64,000 bases of DNA, taken from Chloroflexota bacterium (lineage in GTDB: Bacteria > Chloroflexota > Dormibacteria > Dormibacterales > Dormibacteraceae). This document shows positions 8,560 through 17,738 of this stretch, in pieces (the first letter of the stretch is position 1; each line of letters starts with the position of its first letter). The position numbers and the translations under genes were made by a program. The notes under the pieces were generated by a model. The model was not told the DNA's origin. It ran no database searches and was given only the letters and a program-made list of their open reading frames with translations. The stretch is from the NCBI GenBank assembly GCA_005880915.1, contig VBIW01000046.1, positions 1 to 64,000 of the forward strand. The letters are read 5' to 3'.

Positions 8560-9017
8560 GCGGCGGGAGTTTTTCGTAACAGGTAGCCGGCGATCATCAG
8601 CACGACGCCGATCGAGATCGCCGAGTCCGCGACGTTGAACACCGGCCAGAAGTGAAAGTTGATGAAGTCGGTGACAGTGCCGTAGACGATCCGGTCGAAG
8701 CCGTTCCCCAGCGTGCCACCGAGGATCAGGCCGAGAACCGCGTCGTTCCAGAGTGTCCCGGGGTTGCGAGCGACGTAAACGACGAGTCCAATCGCGACCA
8801 CGATCGACGCGAGCGTGAAGATGGCCGTCCCGGCCTGCGCGATGCCGAACGCCGCGCCCGAGTTGCGAACGTTCGTCAATCCCACGACGTGACCGAGCAC
8901 GGGCACCTCCGTGCCGTATGCGATCTGGGCCGCCACGATGCTCTTCGTGATCCGGTCGAGCACGAAGACCGTCAGCGCGACGATGACGAACACGACCCGG
9001 CCGGTGGTTACCGTCAA
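8556..9017 (-). CDS. lspA: Lipoprotein signal peptidase
   Basis: A 153-aa membrane aspartyl protease (signal peptidase II) with four predicted transmembrane segments. Conserved blocks are VLDRITK, NVRNSGAAFGI, GGTLGNGFDRI (first catalytic Asp) and PVFNVADSAI (second catalytic Asp). The start is TTG, sharing bases with the ileS stop (TTGA). Confidence 0.95.
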   Translation of the reverse strand: MTVTTGRVVFVIVALTVFVLDRITKSIVAAQIAYGTEVPVLGHVVGLTNVRNSGAAFGIAQAGTAIFTLASIVVAIGLVVYVARNPGTLWNDAVLGLILGGTLGNGFDRIVYGTVTDFINFHFWPVFNVADSAISIGVVLMIAGYLLRKTPAA

Positions 9018-11854
9018 TGTCGCTTGATGCCGATCCAGATCTGTTCTCCCTCGAGCATCATCTGCTCGCCGTCGAAACCATCGTCGCGTCCGGGCGCGAG
9101 CGTAACGGAAAGGGTCTCCGTCTTGATGTAGTCGTCGTGACGCTCCAGCGCGCGTGAGAGCATGCCGTCCGATTCGTATCGCGTGTCAATCCGGTCCTCG
9201 ACGTTGAGCCCGATCTTCTTGCGCCGGTCCTGGATCGCCCGGACCACCTCGCGCGCGAGGCCTTCGAGCTTCAGCTCCTCCGTGATCACCGTGTCGAGCT
9301 GCACCTCCGGGGCGCCGAAGGTCAGCGTCTTCACGTTCAGCTCTTCGCGCACGATGGCCGCGATGTCATCCGGCAGCGGGGCGCCGGGCAGCGCGATGCC
9401 TGCGAGCGGCTGGCGCACCTTGAGCCGAGCGGCGTCGCGTGCAGCAAGCCCTGCCTCGACCGCCTGTCTCGCGCGGGCCATGTCGGTCTCGACCTGCGGA
9501 TCCTGGACGGGCGCCGGCTCCGGGAAGTCGGCGAGGTGCGCCGAAAGTCCCTCGGTCAGGTTGCGGTAGATGGCGTCGGCCACAAAGGGCGCGAACGGGG
9601 CCATCAGCCGCGAAACCGTGGTCAGCGCCTCGTAGAGAGTCTGGTAGGCGGCCAGCTTGTCGCGGTCCGATTGCGACTTCCAGAAACGCCGGCGCGAGCG
9701 CCGGATGTACCAGTTGGAGAGATCGTCGACGAAGCGCTGGATGCGCCGCGCCGGCTCGACCGCATCGTACGTGTCCAGGCCGCCGGTCACTACGCTGACC
9801 AGGCCGCTCAACTTCGACAGCAGCCAGCGATCCAGCACGTGGCGCTCGGCGACGGGGATCTGCGCCTGTGCAGGGTCGAACTTGTCCAGGCGGGCGTAGG
9901 TGACGAAGAACGAGTAGCAGTTCCACAGCGGGATGAAAAACTGCTGGACCGTCTCCTTGAGCACGGAGTCGCTTGTGCGGTAGTTCTCGCCGACCTGCGT
10001 CGATGTGTAGAAATACCAGCGCACCGCGTCGGACCCAAACGTGTCGAACAGGTAGTTCGGGTCGAGGATGTTGCCGCGTGACTTCGACGCCTTTTTGCCC
10101 GTCGGGTCGACCACATGGCCGAGGCAGATCACGTTCCTGTACGAATTCTGCTTGAAGAGGAGAGTGGATTCGGCCAGCAGCGTGTAGAACCATCCACGGG
10201 TCTGGTCGACCGCTTCGGATATGAAGTCGGCCGGGAAGGTCTGCTCGAAGATGTCTTTGCCCTTGCGGGGATAGGCTCGCTGCGCAAAGGGCATCGCGCC
10301 AGAGTCGAACCAGGTGTCCATCACCTCCGGCACGCGGTGCATAACGGCTCCGCACTTCTCACACGGCAGGGTCACCTCGTCGATGTAGGGCCGGTGAAGG
10401 TCGGCGTCGTCCTTCAAGCCGATCTCCGCGGCCGAGCTGATGCAGCGCTGCTCGTCGCAACCGTCGCAGACCCAGATGGGCACCGGCGTGCCCCAGTAGC
10501 GGCTCCGTGAGAACTGCCAATCGACGTTGTTCTCGAGCCAGTCGCCCATGCGGCCTGTCTTGATGTGGGCCGGCACCCAGTTGGTCGCATTGTTGTTGGC
10601 GATGAGCTCTGCCTTGCGCTCGGTCGTGCGGATGTACCAGGCGTCGAGCGCGTAATAGATCAGTGGCGTCTTGCAGCGCCAGCACTCCGGGTATGTGTGG
10701 AGGATCGTCTCCGCTCGGTAGAGCAGTCCGCGCTCGCGCAGGTCGTCGATGATCCGTGGATCCGCCTCCTTGACGTGCAGGCCGGCGAACTTATCGACGT
10801 AGGGCAAAAACTTGCCGTCGAGCCCGACGGTGTGCTTGAACGGGATGCCCTTCTCCTGGCAGAGCCGCAGGTCGTCGATACCGTAGAGCGCCGAGGTGTG
10901 CACCACCCCGGTGCCCTCGTCGATGGAAACGAAATCCGCGTCGACCACGTATTGGGCGCGGCCCTCCTCTGGCACCGAGTAGGGATACAGCGGCTCGTAC
11001 TCGAGCCCAAGGAGGTCGCGGCCCTTCATCCGCTCGACCACCTGCGGGGCTTCTTTGAGCACAGTGAGCCGCGCCTCGGCGAGGATGAGGTATTCGTCGC
11101 CTTCTTTCACCTTGATGTAGTCGAGGTCGGGCCCGACGGCGAGGGCCACGTTGCCGGGCAGCGTCCAGGGAGTGGTGGTCCAGGCGAGGACCGAGGTCTT
11201 GGGGTCTTTCTTGAGCCGGAAGCGGACGAACACGCTCGGGTCCGGCACGTTGTCGCGATAGCCCTGGGCAAGCTCGTGGCTGGAGAGCGGCGTGGCGCAG
11301 CGCGAGCAGTAAGGCGCGACGCGGAAGCCCTTGTAAACCAGGTTTTGCTTCCACATCTCGCTGAGCGCCCACCACACCGACTGGATGTAGTCGGAATTGA
11401 GCGTCCAGTAAGCATTCTCGTAGTCCTGCCAGAACGCCATCCGCTCGCTGAAGGCGACCCAGTCCTCGACGTACTCGTAAACGCTCTGCCGGGAGAGCTC
11501 GTTGAACCTCTCGACGCCGATCTCGTTTTCGATCGCGAACTTGCCCGAGATCTGGAGCTTCTTCTCGACCTCGATCTCGACCGGCAGGCCGTGCGTGTCC
11601 CAGCCTGCCTTGCGTTCGACATAGAACCCCTTCATCGTTTTGTACCGGCCGAAAAGGTCCTTGAACGCCCGGGCAAGGATGTGGTGCGTGGCGGGCTTGC
11701 CGTTGGCGGTGGGCGGACCTTCGTAGAAGACAAAGCGTGGCCGGCCTTCGCGCAGCTCGAGCGACTTCTGGAAGGTTCCCTCAGCTTTCCAGCGCTCCAT
11801 CAGCTCGACTTCGAGCGCGGGGAAGCTGACGCGTTGATCGACTTTTTCGAACAC
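9014..11854 (-). CDS. ileS: Isoleucyl-tRNA synthetase
   Basis: A class I synthetase of about 946 aa. The nucleotide-binding HIGH region reads NGKPATHHILARAFKDL, the GxHH-type variant in which the first His of HIGH is not retained, and the second signature is KASKSRGN in place of KMSKS. Zinc-ligand Cys pairs are visible (CEKCG, CWRCK). GTG 11854 is preceded by GGAG with a 5-base gap; longer reading into the T-box leader is not protein-like. A T-box lies directly upstream, so expression should respond to uncharged tRNA-Ile. Confidence 0.96.
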   Translation of the reverse strand: MFEKVDQRVSFPALEVELMERWKAEGTFQKSLELREGRPRFVFYEGPPTANGKPATHHILARAFKDLFGRYKTMKGFYVERKAGWDTHGLPVEIEVEKKLQISGKFAIENEIGVERFNELSRQSVYEYVEDWVAFSERMAFWQDYENAYWTLNSDYIQSVWWALSEMWKQNLVYKGFRVAPYCSRCATPLSSHELAQGYRDNVPDPSVFVRFRLKKDPKTSVLAWTTTPWTLPGNVALAVGPDLDYIKVKEGDEYLILAEARLTVLKEAPQVVERMKGRDLLGLEYEPLYPYSVPEEGRAQYVVDADFVSIDEGTGVVHTSALYGIDDLRLCQEKGIPFKHTVGLDGKFLPYVDKFAGLHVKEADPRIIDDLRERGLLYRAETILHTYPECWRCKTPLIYYALDAWYIRTTERKAELIANNNATNWVPAHIKTGRMGDWLENNVDWQFSRSRYWGTPVPIWVCDGCDEQRCISSAAEIGLKDDADLHRPYIDEVTLPCEKCGAVMHRVPEVMDTWFDSGAMPFAQRAYPRKGKDIFEQTFPADFISEAVDQTRGWFYTLLAESTLLFKQNSYRNVICLGHVVDPTGKKASKSRGNILDPNYLFDTFGSDAVRWYFYTSTQVGENYRTSDSVLKETVQQFFIPLWNCYSFFVTYARLDKFDPAQAQIPVAERHVLDRWLLSKLSGLVSVVTGGLDTYDAVEPARRIQRFVDDLSNWYIRRSRRRFWKSQSDRDKLAAYQTLYEALTTVSRLMAPFAPFVADAIYRNLTEGLSAHLADFPEPAPVQDPQVETDMARARQAVEAGLAARDAARLKVRQPLAGIALPGAPLPDDIAAIVREELNVKTLTFGAPEVQLDTVITEELKLEGLAREVVRAIQDRRKKIGLNVEDRIDTRYESDGMLSRALERHDDYIKTETLSVTLAPGRDDGFDGEQMMLEGEQIWIGIKRH

Positions 11855-11879
11855 TCTCACTCCACAGGAATACGTATTG

Positions 11880-12062
11880 ACGATTCCTGGGACGAGTCCT
11901 CGAAGAGACCCGCGGTACCACCCAGATTCCCGAGGCAACCACCTCGGACCCTCGTTGGGTTCCGGCTCGGGAGTGATCTCGACTTCGTCATCGGCCGCCC
12001 GGCTTTCACCTTTCCGGGCTCTCTGTGGGCCGCTCAGACGCGTCTACCTGTCTCCGTCAACG
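11880..12062 (-). promoter_or_regulatory. T-box leader of ileS
   Basis: On the minus strand the leader holds the T-box core GGGTGGTACCGCGG (around 11908-11922) followed by a CGTCCC segment that can pair back to its GGG. Upstream is a long GC-rich stem I region with an ATC triplet at 11977-11975 that could serve as the isoleucine specifier. There is no U-run after the core, so control of translation start, as in actinobacterial ileS T-boxes, fits better than transcription termination. Ends are approximate. Confidence 0.85.
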
Positions 12063-12079
12063 CCGAGCGAACTCTGATT

Positions 12080-12334
12080 TTACGTCAGGAAGTTGCGCAG
12101 CAGCCCGATCAGGATCGCGGCCGCGAGCCAGACCACAAGCGGCGAGAAGTCGATCCCGGACACGAGCGGGAGGCGGCGACGGATCGGACCGAGCACGGGC
12201 TCGGTTACCCGCCACGCGAGGCGCGAAACGGCGTTGGTCGGATACGGGCTTAGCCACGAAAAGATGACGCGGATGAACACGACGACGATGAAGGCCTGGA
12301 TCGCGTAGATGACCACGGTCAGGATGAGATTCAT
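12080..12334 (-). CDS. yggT: YggT family membrane protein
   Basis: An 84-aa integral membrane protein with two hydrophobic segments (residues ~3-25 and ~62-80) and the YggT signature FSWLSPYPTN and RRRLPLVSGIDFSPLVV. The role is not settled in the family; it regularly follows yggS and sepF in dcw clusters. Its ATG overlaps the yggS stop (ATGA). sepF, usually between these genes, is absent. Confidence 0.9.
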   Translation of the reverse strand: MNLILTVVIYAIQAFIVVVFIRVIFSWLSPYPTNAVSRLAWRVTEPVLGPIRRRLPLVSGIDFSPLVVWLAAAILIGLLRNFLT

Positions 12335-12969
12335 GGCCGCGGTCCGAACAGAACGCGGCCGAGACGCAGCATCGTGCTGCCCGCCCTCACCGCGTCTTCG
12401 AAGTCGCCGCTCATACCCATGGAAAGGATAGGGAGCGCAATTCCAAGCCGTTCCTGAGCTGCATCGCGCATCGCTTTCAGTTCCGTGAACGCCGGCTGTG
12501 GATCTCCGCTCGTCGGACCCATGGCCATCAAGCCTTGCAGCTGGAGCGCGCTCGCCGCCTCGTCGATCAAGGCGGCGGACCTGTCCGGATCGACCCCGCT
12601 CTTCTGCGACTCCCGCGCCACGTTGACCTCGATGAGCACGCGCTGCGCCGGGTCGAGGCGAGCCAGCGCCTGGACGAGGTGCGGCGAGTCGACCGACTGG
12701 ATGAGGGCGAACCGGTGCGCGGCGAGGCGGACCTTGTTGCTCTGCAGATGGCCGATCAGGTGCCAATCGCCGCCCTGCACCTGGCCCATCTTCTCCAGTG
12801 CCTCATGGACGCGATTCTCGCCGAGCTCGCCCAGGCCGGCGTCGAGCGATTGCCTGCAGACTTCCGGCCCGAATCCTTTTGTGACCGCGACGATGGTGAT
12901 CTCGTCCGGGTCGCCGCCGGCCCGCGCGATTCGGTCGCGGACCATCGCGAGGTTATCGGCAATGTTCAC
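12331..12969 (-). CDS. yggS: YggS/YlmE PLP-binding protein
   Basis: A 212-aa single-domain TIM-barrel protein of the alanine racemase N-terminal fold, involved in pyridoxal-phosphate homeostasis. The PLP lysine lies in VAVTKGF; further motifs are GENRVHEALEKM, WHLIGHLQSNK and LSMGMSGDFEDAVRAGSTMLRLG. The start is GTG 12969, sharing bases with the pgeF stop (GTGA). Confidence 0.93.
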   Translation of the reverse strand: MNIADNLAMVRDRIARAGGDPDEITIVAVTKGFGPEVCRQSLDAGLGELGENRVHEALEKMGQVQGGDWHLIGHLQSNKVRLAAHRFALIQSVDSPHLVQALARLDPAQRVLIEVNVARESQKSGVDPDRSAALIDEAASALQLQGLMAMGPTSGDPQPAFTELKAMRDAAQERLGIALPILSMGMSGDFEDAVRAGSTMLRLGRVLFGPRP

Positions 12970-13673
12970 GGCAAGGCGACGATGGCGCCGAAACGTTTGC
13001 CGTCCGGATGGCGACGGTGCGATGGAAAGAGGTAGCTCTCCTTGGTGCACATGCCGATGTCGTAGATCGCCTTGGCGCCGGCACCCTCGAGCTGGGCGGC
13101 ATTGGCCGCCGCCAGGTCGAGAAGCCATTTGCCTGCCCCTCCGGGGCTGATGAATCGGGCGTCGAATCTGGTCGCGACCTCCTCGCCGACCTCATAACAG
13201 CGGCCGCAGATCCCTGGCCCGATGCCTCCTCGAACGTGGCGGCAGCCGTACTCGTCCGCCATGTAGCCGACAGCCGCTGCCGCAACGCCCGCCAGGGTGC
13301 CGCGCCAACCCGCGTGGACCAGTCCCGCGACACGCTTTTCCGGATCCCACAGGACGATCGGGTAGCAGTCGGCGTACGTGGCGAACAAGGCCACTCCTCG
13401 GCGGTCGGTGAGCAGCGCGTCGACGTCGTCGACCGACCCCCCGGGCTCGTCGACACGAGCCACCGCGGCGCCATGCACCGAGCCAATGGTCGTGAGCTCC
13501 ACCCCATCGAGGCCAAGGGCGCTGGCGAACACGCGGCGGGAGTCCAAAACCGGGCCGGGATCCGGGGCGTGTTTCAGGCCGACCGAACCAACGGCGACCG
13601 TCGAGAAGCCGTGGACGAAACCCGGTTCATCAGCCAGCTCCGGAATCTGCAGCGCCGCCGGGGTTGTGGTCAC
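12966..13673 (-). CDS. pgeF: PgeF/YfiH laccase-domain protein
   Basis: A 235-aa protein of the multicopper-polyphenol-oxidase-like (YfiH/PgeF) family, which in E. coli edits misplaced serine in peptidoglycan precursors. Metal-site residues appear in SVHGAAV, TYADCYPIVL and HAGWRGT; the tail has GIGPGICGRCYEVG and CTKES. GTG start. Position after ftsZ-nrdR and before yggS is typical of dcw clusters. Confidence 0.9.
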   Translation of the reverse strand: MTTTPAALQIPELADEPGFVHGFSTVAVGSVGLKHAPDPGPVLDSRRVFASALGLDGVELTTIGSVHGAAVARVDEPGGSVDDVDALLTDRRGVALFATYADCYPIVLWDPEKRVAGLVHAGWRGTLAGVAAAAVGYMADEYGCRHVRGGIGPGICGRCYEVGEEVATRFDARFISPGGAGKWLLDLAAANAAQLEGAGAKAIYDIGMCTKESYLFPSHRRHPDGKRFGAIVALP

Positions 13674-13810
13674 GCCTGAAGATTACGAACCCCAAGACCT
13701 CGGGAACGGCTCGCCGTTCGACGGTCTACTTGATCCATGAAAGGCCTTGCCTTGGTGCTTTTCAGATCAGGCGAGCCCTGCGGCCCATGCTCTCCGGGAC
13801 CTAGATTCAC

Positions 13811-13876
13811 GCGTTAGGCGGCAAAGACGGCTACTTCAGGCCGGTGATGGGCGCGTTAGGCGCCAAACGCGTCTAC
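13811..13876. repeat. Short direct repeat between pgeF and nrdR
   Basis: Two 24-base copies (13811-13834 and 13853-13876) beginning GCGTTAGGCG and ending in CTAC agree at about 20 of 24 positions. They lie in the 213-base gap between nrdR and pgeF, where I see no gene. The function is unknown; they could be a protein-binding site or part of a promoter for pgeF. Confidence 0.4.
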
Positions 13877-13886
13877 CTCGAACGGG

Positions 13887-14348
13887 TCAGGAGCGTCGGG
13901 AGCTCAGGACCTGTTCGATCTCCCTCTTGACCTGCTGCAGGTCCATGAACTCGCGGTAGACGGAAGCGAAGCGGATGTAGGCGACCTCGTCCAGGTCGCG
14001 CAGCCGGTCCATCACCATCTCGCCGATCTCCCCGCTGGGAATCTCGACCCGGCCGGAACGGCGCAGCTCCGCCTCGATGTCGTCGACGATGGCGCGCAGC
14101 CGCTCAGGCGAGATGTCGCGCTTCTCGGTCGCCTTCTTCAGCCCGGTGAAAAGCTTCTGCGGGTCGAAATCCTCGCGCCGCCCATCCTTCTTCGTCACGA
14201 AGAACGGCACCGTCTCGATCCGCTCGTAGGTGGTGAAACGCTGCCCGCACTGCAGGCATTCGCGCCTCCGGCGAATCGCCTCCCCGACCTCCGAGTCGCG
14301 GGAGTCGACCACCTTCAGGTCGTGATGACCGCAGTACGGGCAACGCAA
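13887..14348 (-). CDS. nrdR: Transcriptional repressor NrdR
   Basis: A 153-aa repressor of ribonucleotide reductase genes. The N-terminal zinc ribbon is CPYCG ... CLQCGQRFTTYER, followed by an ATP-cone domain (residues ~47-137, VTKKDGRREDFDPQKL). The start is TTG 14348 with GGAG about 6 bases upstream. It follows ftsZ and was probably co-transcribed with it. Confidence 0.96.
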   Translation of the reverse strand: MRCPYCGHHDLKVVDSRDSEVGEAIRRRRECLQCGQRFTTYERIETVPFFVTKKDGRREDFDPQKLFTGLKKATEKRDISPERLRAIVDDIEAELRRSGRVEIPSGEIGEMVMDRLRDLDEVAYIRFASVYREFMDLQQVKREIEQVLSSRRS

Positions 14349-14366
14349 ATGAACTCCTCTGTATTG

Positions 14367-15443
14367 CTACATCCGGTTGCGCAGAAACGCCGGAATGTTG
14401 ATGTCGCCGAGCTCCTCGAGACCGAACTCGGGCCGCTCGATCGTACGACGCTGCGTCTCCTGCCTCGCGTCCTGTCGCGCGTCCTGCTGGGTCTTGCCGC
14501 CGAAGCCGGTGGCGATGACCGTGATCTTGATCTCGCCGGCCATGGTGTCGTCGCGGACGACACCAAAGATGATGTTGGCGCCTGGATCCGCCGCTGCGCG
14601 CACGATCTCGGCCGCCCTCTGGACTTCCTGCAGGGTGATGTCTTTGCCGGCGGTGATGTTGAATAGGATGCCTTTGGCGCCGTCGATGGACGTCTCGAGC
14701 AGTGGGCTCGAGACCGCTTGCTTGGCGGCGTCCTCGGCGCGGCTGTCGCCGGCTCCGTGCCCGATTCCCATCAGCGCCTCGCCGGCGTTCTCCATGATCG
14801 CCTTCACGTCGGCGAAGTCGAGGTTGATGACGCCTGGCTGAGTCACCAGGTCCGAGATGCCCTGGACGCCCTGGCGCAGGACATCGTCCGCCATCCGGAA
14901 GGCCTCCTCGAGCGTCGTCTTCGAGCTGGCCACCTGGGCCAGCCGGTCGTTGGGGATGACGATGAGCGCGTCGACCTGGGCGCGCAGCGCCTTGATGCCT
15001 TCCTCAGCGGTGTCGTTGCGGATCCGGCCCTCGAAAGCGAACGGCCGCGTGACCACCCCGATGGTCAGGGCCCCTGCCTCCTTGGCCAGCTCGGCCACGA
15101 TGGCCGCAGAACCGGTGCCCGTGCCACCGCCCATGCCGGCGGTGATGAACACCATGTCCGACTCCTGGACGACGGCCGTCAGCTCTGTCCGGCTCTCGTC
15201 GGCCGCGTCGCGGCCGCGCGTCCAGTCACCGCCCGCGCCCAATCCGCGCGTGACCTTGTTGCCGATCTGGACCTTGATATCGGCCTGACAGCGCTCGAGC
15301 GCTTGCTTGTCAGTGTTCACGGCGATGAACTGAACCTTCAAGGCTTTCGAGATCATGCGATTGACGGCGTTACCTCCGCCGCCACCGCAGCCGACGACCT
15401 TGATCCTTGCTCGCCCCTCGTGCAACTCGCTTTCTTTGCTCAT
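14367..15443 (-). CDS. ftsZ: Cell division protein FtsZ
   Basis: A tubulin-like GTPase of about 358 aa that forms the division ring. The GTP-binding loops VVGCGGGGGNAVNRM and GMGGGTGTGSA are intact. The C-terminal peptide INIPAFLRNRM, which binds FtsA, is present. The segment GAGGDWTRGRDAADESRTEL is slightly different from the common GDPEVGRKAAEES form. The ATG at 15443 lies 14 bases after a strong AGGAGG (15463-15458), whereas an in-frame CTG at 15452 is at the ideal 5-base distance and may be the real start. Confidence 0.96.
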   Translation of the reverse strand: MSKESELHEGRARIKVVGCGGGGGNAVNRMISKALKVQFIAVNTDKQALERCQADIKVQIGNKVTRGLGAGGDWTRGRDAADESRTELTAVVQESDMVFITAGMGGGTGTGSAAIVAELAKEAGALTIGVVTRPFAFEGRIRNDTAEEGIKALRAQVDALIVIPNDRLAQVASSKTTLEEAFRMADDVLRQGVQGISDLVTQPGVINLDFADVKAIMENAGEALMGIGHGAGDSRAEDAAKQAVSSPLLETSIDGAKGILFNITAGKDITLQEVQRAAEIVRAAADPGANIIFGVVRDDTMAGEIKITVIATGFGGKTQQDARQDARQETQRRTIERPEFGLEELGDINIPAFLRNRM

Positions 15444-15513
15444 ATCGATCAGGTGGTCCTCCTTCCTATGTGCTCTTGCCATGGCGAGCTCAAGCTGGTT
15501 TTTGGTGTTCTCT

Positions 15514-16746
15514 CTAGAAAAAATCTCGCAGCCACCTCACTGTTTTTTGATACGTGTTGCCGAACGTGGCCGGCTGCCGCGTGTTGCTGTAACCCGCGTG
15601 TGCACGAGCCCCCCATTTCACCAACCCGGCAGCGACCGCGAACGACGGTCCGTGTGCTTTGTCGGCGAGCCCGGTCAGACCGATCGGTTGACCGAGCCGC
15701 GCTGATGTGTTGAACACAGCCTGCGCGGAGTCCATCGTGCCCATCAGCCTCGAGCCGCCTCCGGCGACGACGACGCCCGCCGGCAGCAGCTGGTCGAAGC
15801 CCGACTTGCGAACCTCCTCGCGCGCCATCTGGAAGATCTCCACCATGCGCGGGCCGATGATCTCGGCGAGGAAGCGGCGCGGCAGCGCCTGGATGCGGTC
15901 GCCGCCAACCTGACGGACCTCGACCTTCTCTGCGTGGTCGATCACGTCGGGGAGCGCGTGGCCGTAGTTGAGCTTCAGGCTCTCTGCTTCGTCGAGCGTC
16001 GTACGCAGCCCGATGGCGATGTCGCTGGTTACGTGGTTGCCGCCGACGGGGAGAACCGCCAGGTGTCGCGCCGTGCCTTCGTTGAAGACCACTACGTTGG
16101 TGGTTCCCGCGCCGATCTCGACCAGGCACACGCCCAGCTCGATCTCCTGCTGGGTCAACACGCCCTCGCCGGCGGCGAGCCCGGCGCAGACCACATCTTC
16201 AACGTCGAAGCCGGCGCCGTGAACGCACTTGATCACATTCTGGACTGCAGTCTGGGCGCCGGTGATGATGTTGGTCTCGACCTCGAGCCTGCGGCCGGTC
16301 ATGCCGACTGCGTCGCGCACGCCGTCCTGCCCGTCCACGGTGTACGCGCGCGGGATGACGTGGATGACCTGGCGGTCGCTTGCAATGCTTATCGCGCGGC
16401 TCGCCTCGACGACGCGTTGCACGTCGTCATCGCCGATCTCGTGGTCGGGATGCGCGACCGCGACGACGCCTGTCGAGTTCTGGCTCCAGGTGTGGGTTCC
16501 GCCCAGTGAGACGACCACCGACTCGATGCGGTGGCCGGCCATCCGCTCCGCCGCCACGGTTGCGGCCTGGATCGATGCGATGGTTTTGTCGAGGTTCACC
16601 ACGACGCCTTTGCGCAGGCCGTCGGAAGGGCTTTCGCCCACGCCGAGGATGCTCACCGGAGCTCCCGGCTCATCAGACTCTGAGATGACCACCGCGACCC
16701 GGCTTGTGCCCAGGTCTAGACCGACGGTTTTCTTCCGCCGTGACAA
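15514..16746 (-). CDS. ftsA: Cell division protein FtsA
   Basis: An actin-fold membrane tether for FtsZ, about 410 aa. The nucleotide-binding start is KTVGLDLGTSRVAV, followed by the 1C (SHS2) domain and the second phosphate loop VEIGAGTTNVVVF. The C-terminal YQKTVRWLRDFF is the expected amphipathic membrane helix. The best start is TTG 16746; an AGGAGG lies 16 bases upstream and no ATG is nearby. Presence of FtsA argues against a true actinobacterium. Confidence 0.95.
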   Translation of the reverse strand: MSRRKKTVGLDLGTSRVAVVISESDEPGAPVSILGVGESPSDGLRKGVVVNLDKTIASIQAATVAAERMAGHRIESVVVSLGGTHTWSQNSTGVVAVAHPDHEIGDDDVQRVVEASRAISIASDRQVIHVIPRAYTVDGQDGVRDAVGMTGRRLEVETNIITGAQTAVQNVIKCVHGAGFDVEDVVCAGLAAGEGVLTQQEIELGVCLVEIGAGTTNVVVFNEGTARHLAVLPVGGNHVTSDIAIGLRTTLDEAESLKLNYGHALPDVIDHAEKVEVRQVGGDRIQALPRRFLAEIIGPRMVEIFQMAREEVRKSGFDQLLPAGVVVAGGGSRLMGTMDSAQAVFNTSARLGQPIGLTGLADKAHGPSFAVAAGLVKWGARAHAGYSNTRQPATFGNTYQKTVRWLRDFF

Positions 16747-16881
16747 AACTTGTGCTGGAACGCCTCCTGGAACGACGAGATCTACTGGCGGGTTGCCGGG
16801 ATTATATCGGCTCCAGGTCCGTTGCGGGGCCACATTTTGTGGGTTGGGCCCCACCGAGTTCTAGGACTTGTGTCTCCGGTG

Positions 16882-17682
16882 CTAAGGAATCGTCTTGGAG
16901 CAGGTCTTCTCCGCGGCGGTGATGCGGTCCATGTCGGGCTGCACGTACTGCGCGATCTCGGCGAACTTCACCATTCCCTGGCGGTAGAGGTCCATGTTGT
17001 TTCCGTTGACGAAGCCGCTGATCGCCTGAGAGACGCCCTGCTCCATGCCTTGCCAGTCGTACTTGAACTGCTGGACCTGGCGGGCGATGCAGGCTGGGAC
17101 GTGCGACTGGTCAAGGACGTCCTCGGTGGCGAGCATCGCCTTGTTCGTCGCGACGAGGGCGTCCTTGCAGCTTGGGGGCATGCCGGTCATGGTGCAGCTG
17201 TTCCCGACCCACTGCAGAGGGCCGATCGCAGCAGTCAGGGACGGCGCCAGGTCGACATTGATAAAGCGGTCTGCCTGCTCGTAGTCGGAGATGAGGGGCG
17301 TGGGTGTGGTGGCCACCACCTGGGCGCTGCTGGTCTGGAAGTAGGCGAGCTGTCCACGGACGTAGATCGCGGTGATCGCTATGACCACAAGAAGCAGCGC
17401 GCCAGTGAGGTAGATCCACTTCCGCGAAGCGGTGGACGGCGCCGTGTTCCATGCGGGGGCGGGCGCCGGTTCCGCGACGGCTGGAGGTGGGGGTTCGGGG
17501 GCGGCCGATCCAGGAGGTGAGGCCAACCAGGCCGGGGCCTGGTCGAGCCATTCGGGCTTGGCGGGGGCGGCCGGAGCGGCCGGTGGGGCCGGTGGGGCGG
17601 CTGGCCGGGAGGGCATCGGTTGCCAGCTCTGGCCGTTCCACCAGTAGTTTCCATCGGGTGAGATGGGCGGGGCTTGGGCCAT
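16882..17682 (-). CDS. Unknown one-TM protein with Pro-rich N-terminus, upstream of ftsA
   Basis: A 266-aa protein I do not recognise as a whole. Residues 1-23 (SPDGNYWWNGQSWQPM) resemble the short DUF2510-type W-rich motif of actinobacterial membrane proteins. A Pro/Ala-rich linker (24-85), one transmembrane helix (~89-107) and an extracytoplasmic domain with five or so Cys follow. It starts the ftsA-ftsZ block and may be tied to division, but this rests only on position. A -10 box (TACAAT) sits 8 bases before its ATG, suggesting a leaderless mRNA. Confidence 0.75.
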   Translation of the reverse strand: MAQAPPISPDGNYWWNGQSWQPMPSRPAAPPAPPAAPAAPAKPEWLDQAPAWLASPPGSAAPEPPPPAVAEPAPAPAWNTAPSTASRKWIYLTGALLLVVIAITAIYVRGQLAYFQTSSAQVVATTPTPLISDYEQADRFINVDLAPSLTAAIGPLQWVGNSCTMTGMPPSCKDALVATNKAMLATEDVLDQSHVPACIARQVQQFKYDWQGMEQGVSQAISGFVNGNNMDLYRQGMVKFAEIAQYVQPDMDRITAAEKTCSKTIP

Positions 17683-17690
17683 CGGCGTGG

Positions 17691-17719
17691 ATTGTATTAA
17701 CGAGGTTGTTAATTGTTTC
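17691..17719 (-). promoter_or_regulatory. Putative leaderless promoter of the ftsA-side operon
   Basis: On the minus strand a TACAAT -10 box (17696-17691) lies 8 bases before the ATG at 17682. A weak -35 (GAAACA) is 17 bases further upstream. Transcription should begin at or within a few bases of the start codon. Confidence 0.5.
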
Positions 17720-17738
17720 CGTCTTAAGGCCGTGCACC

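Noticed and set aside
11855-11938. Longer IleRS N-terminus reaching into the leader
   Set aside because: The extra residues lie in the T-box region and match nothing in the family; GTG 11854 has a proper ribosome site.
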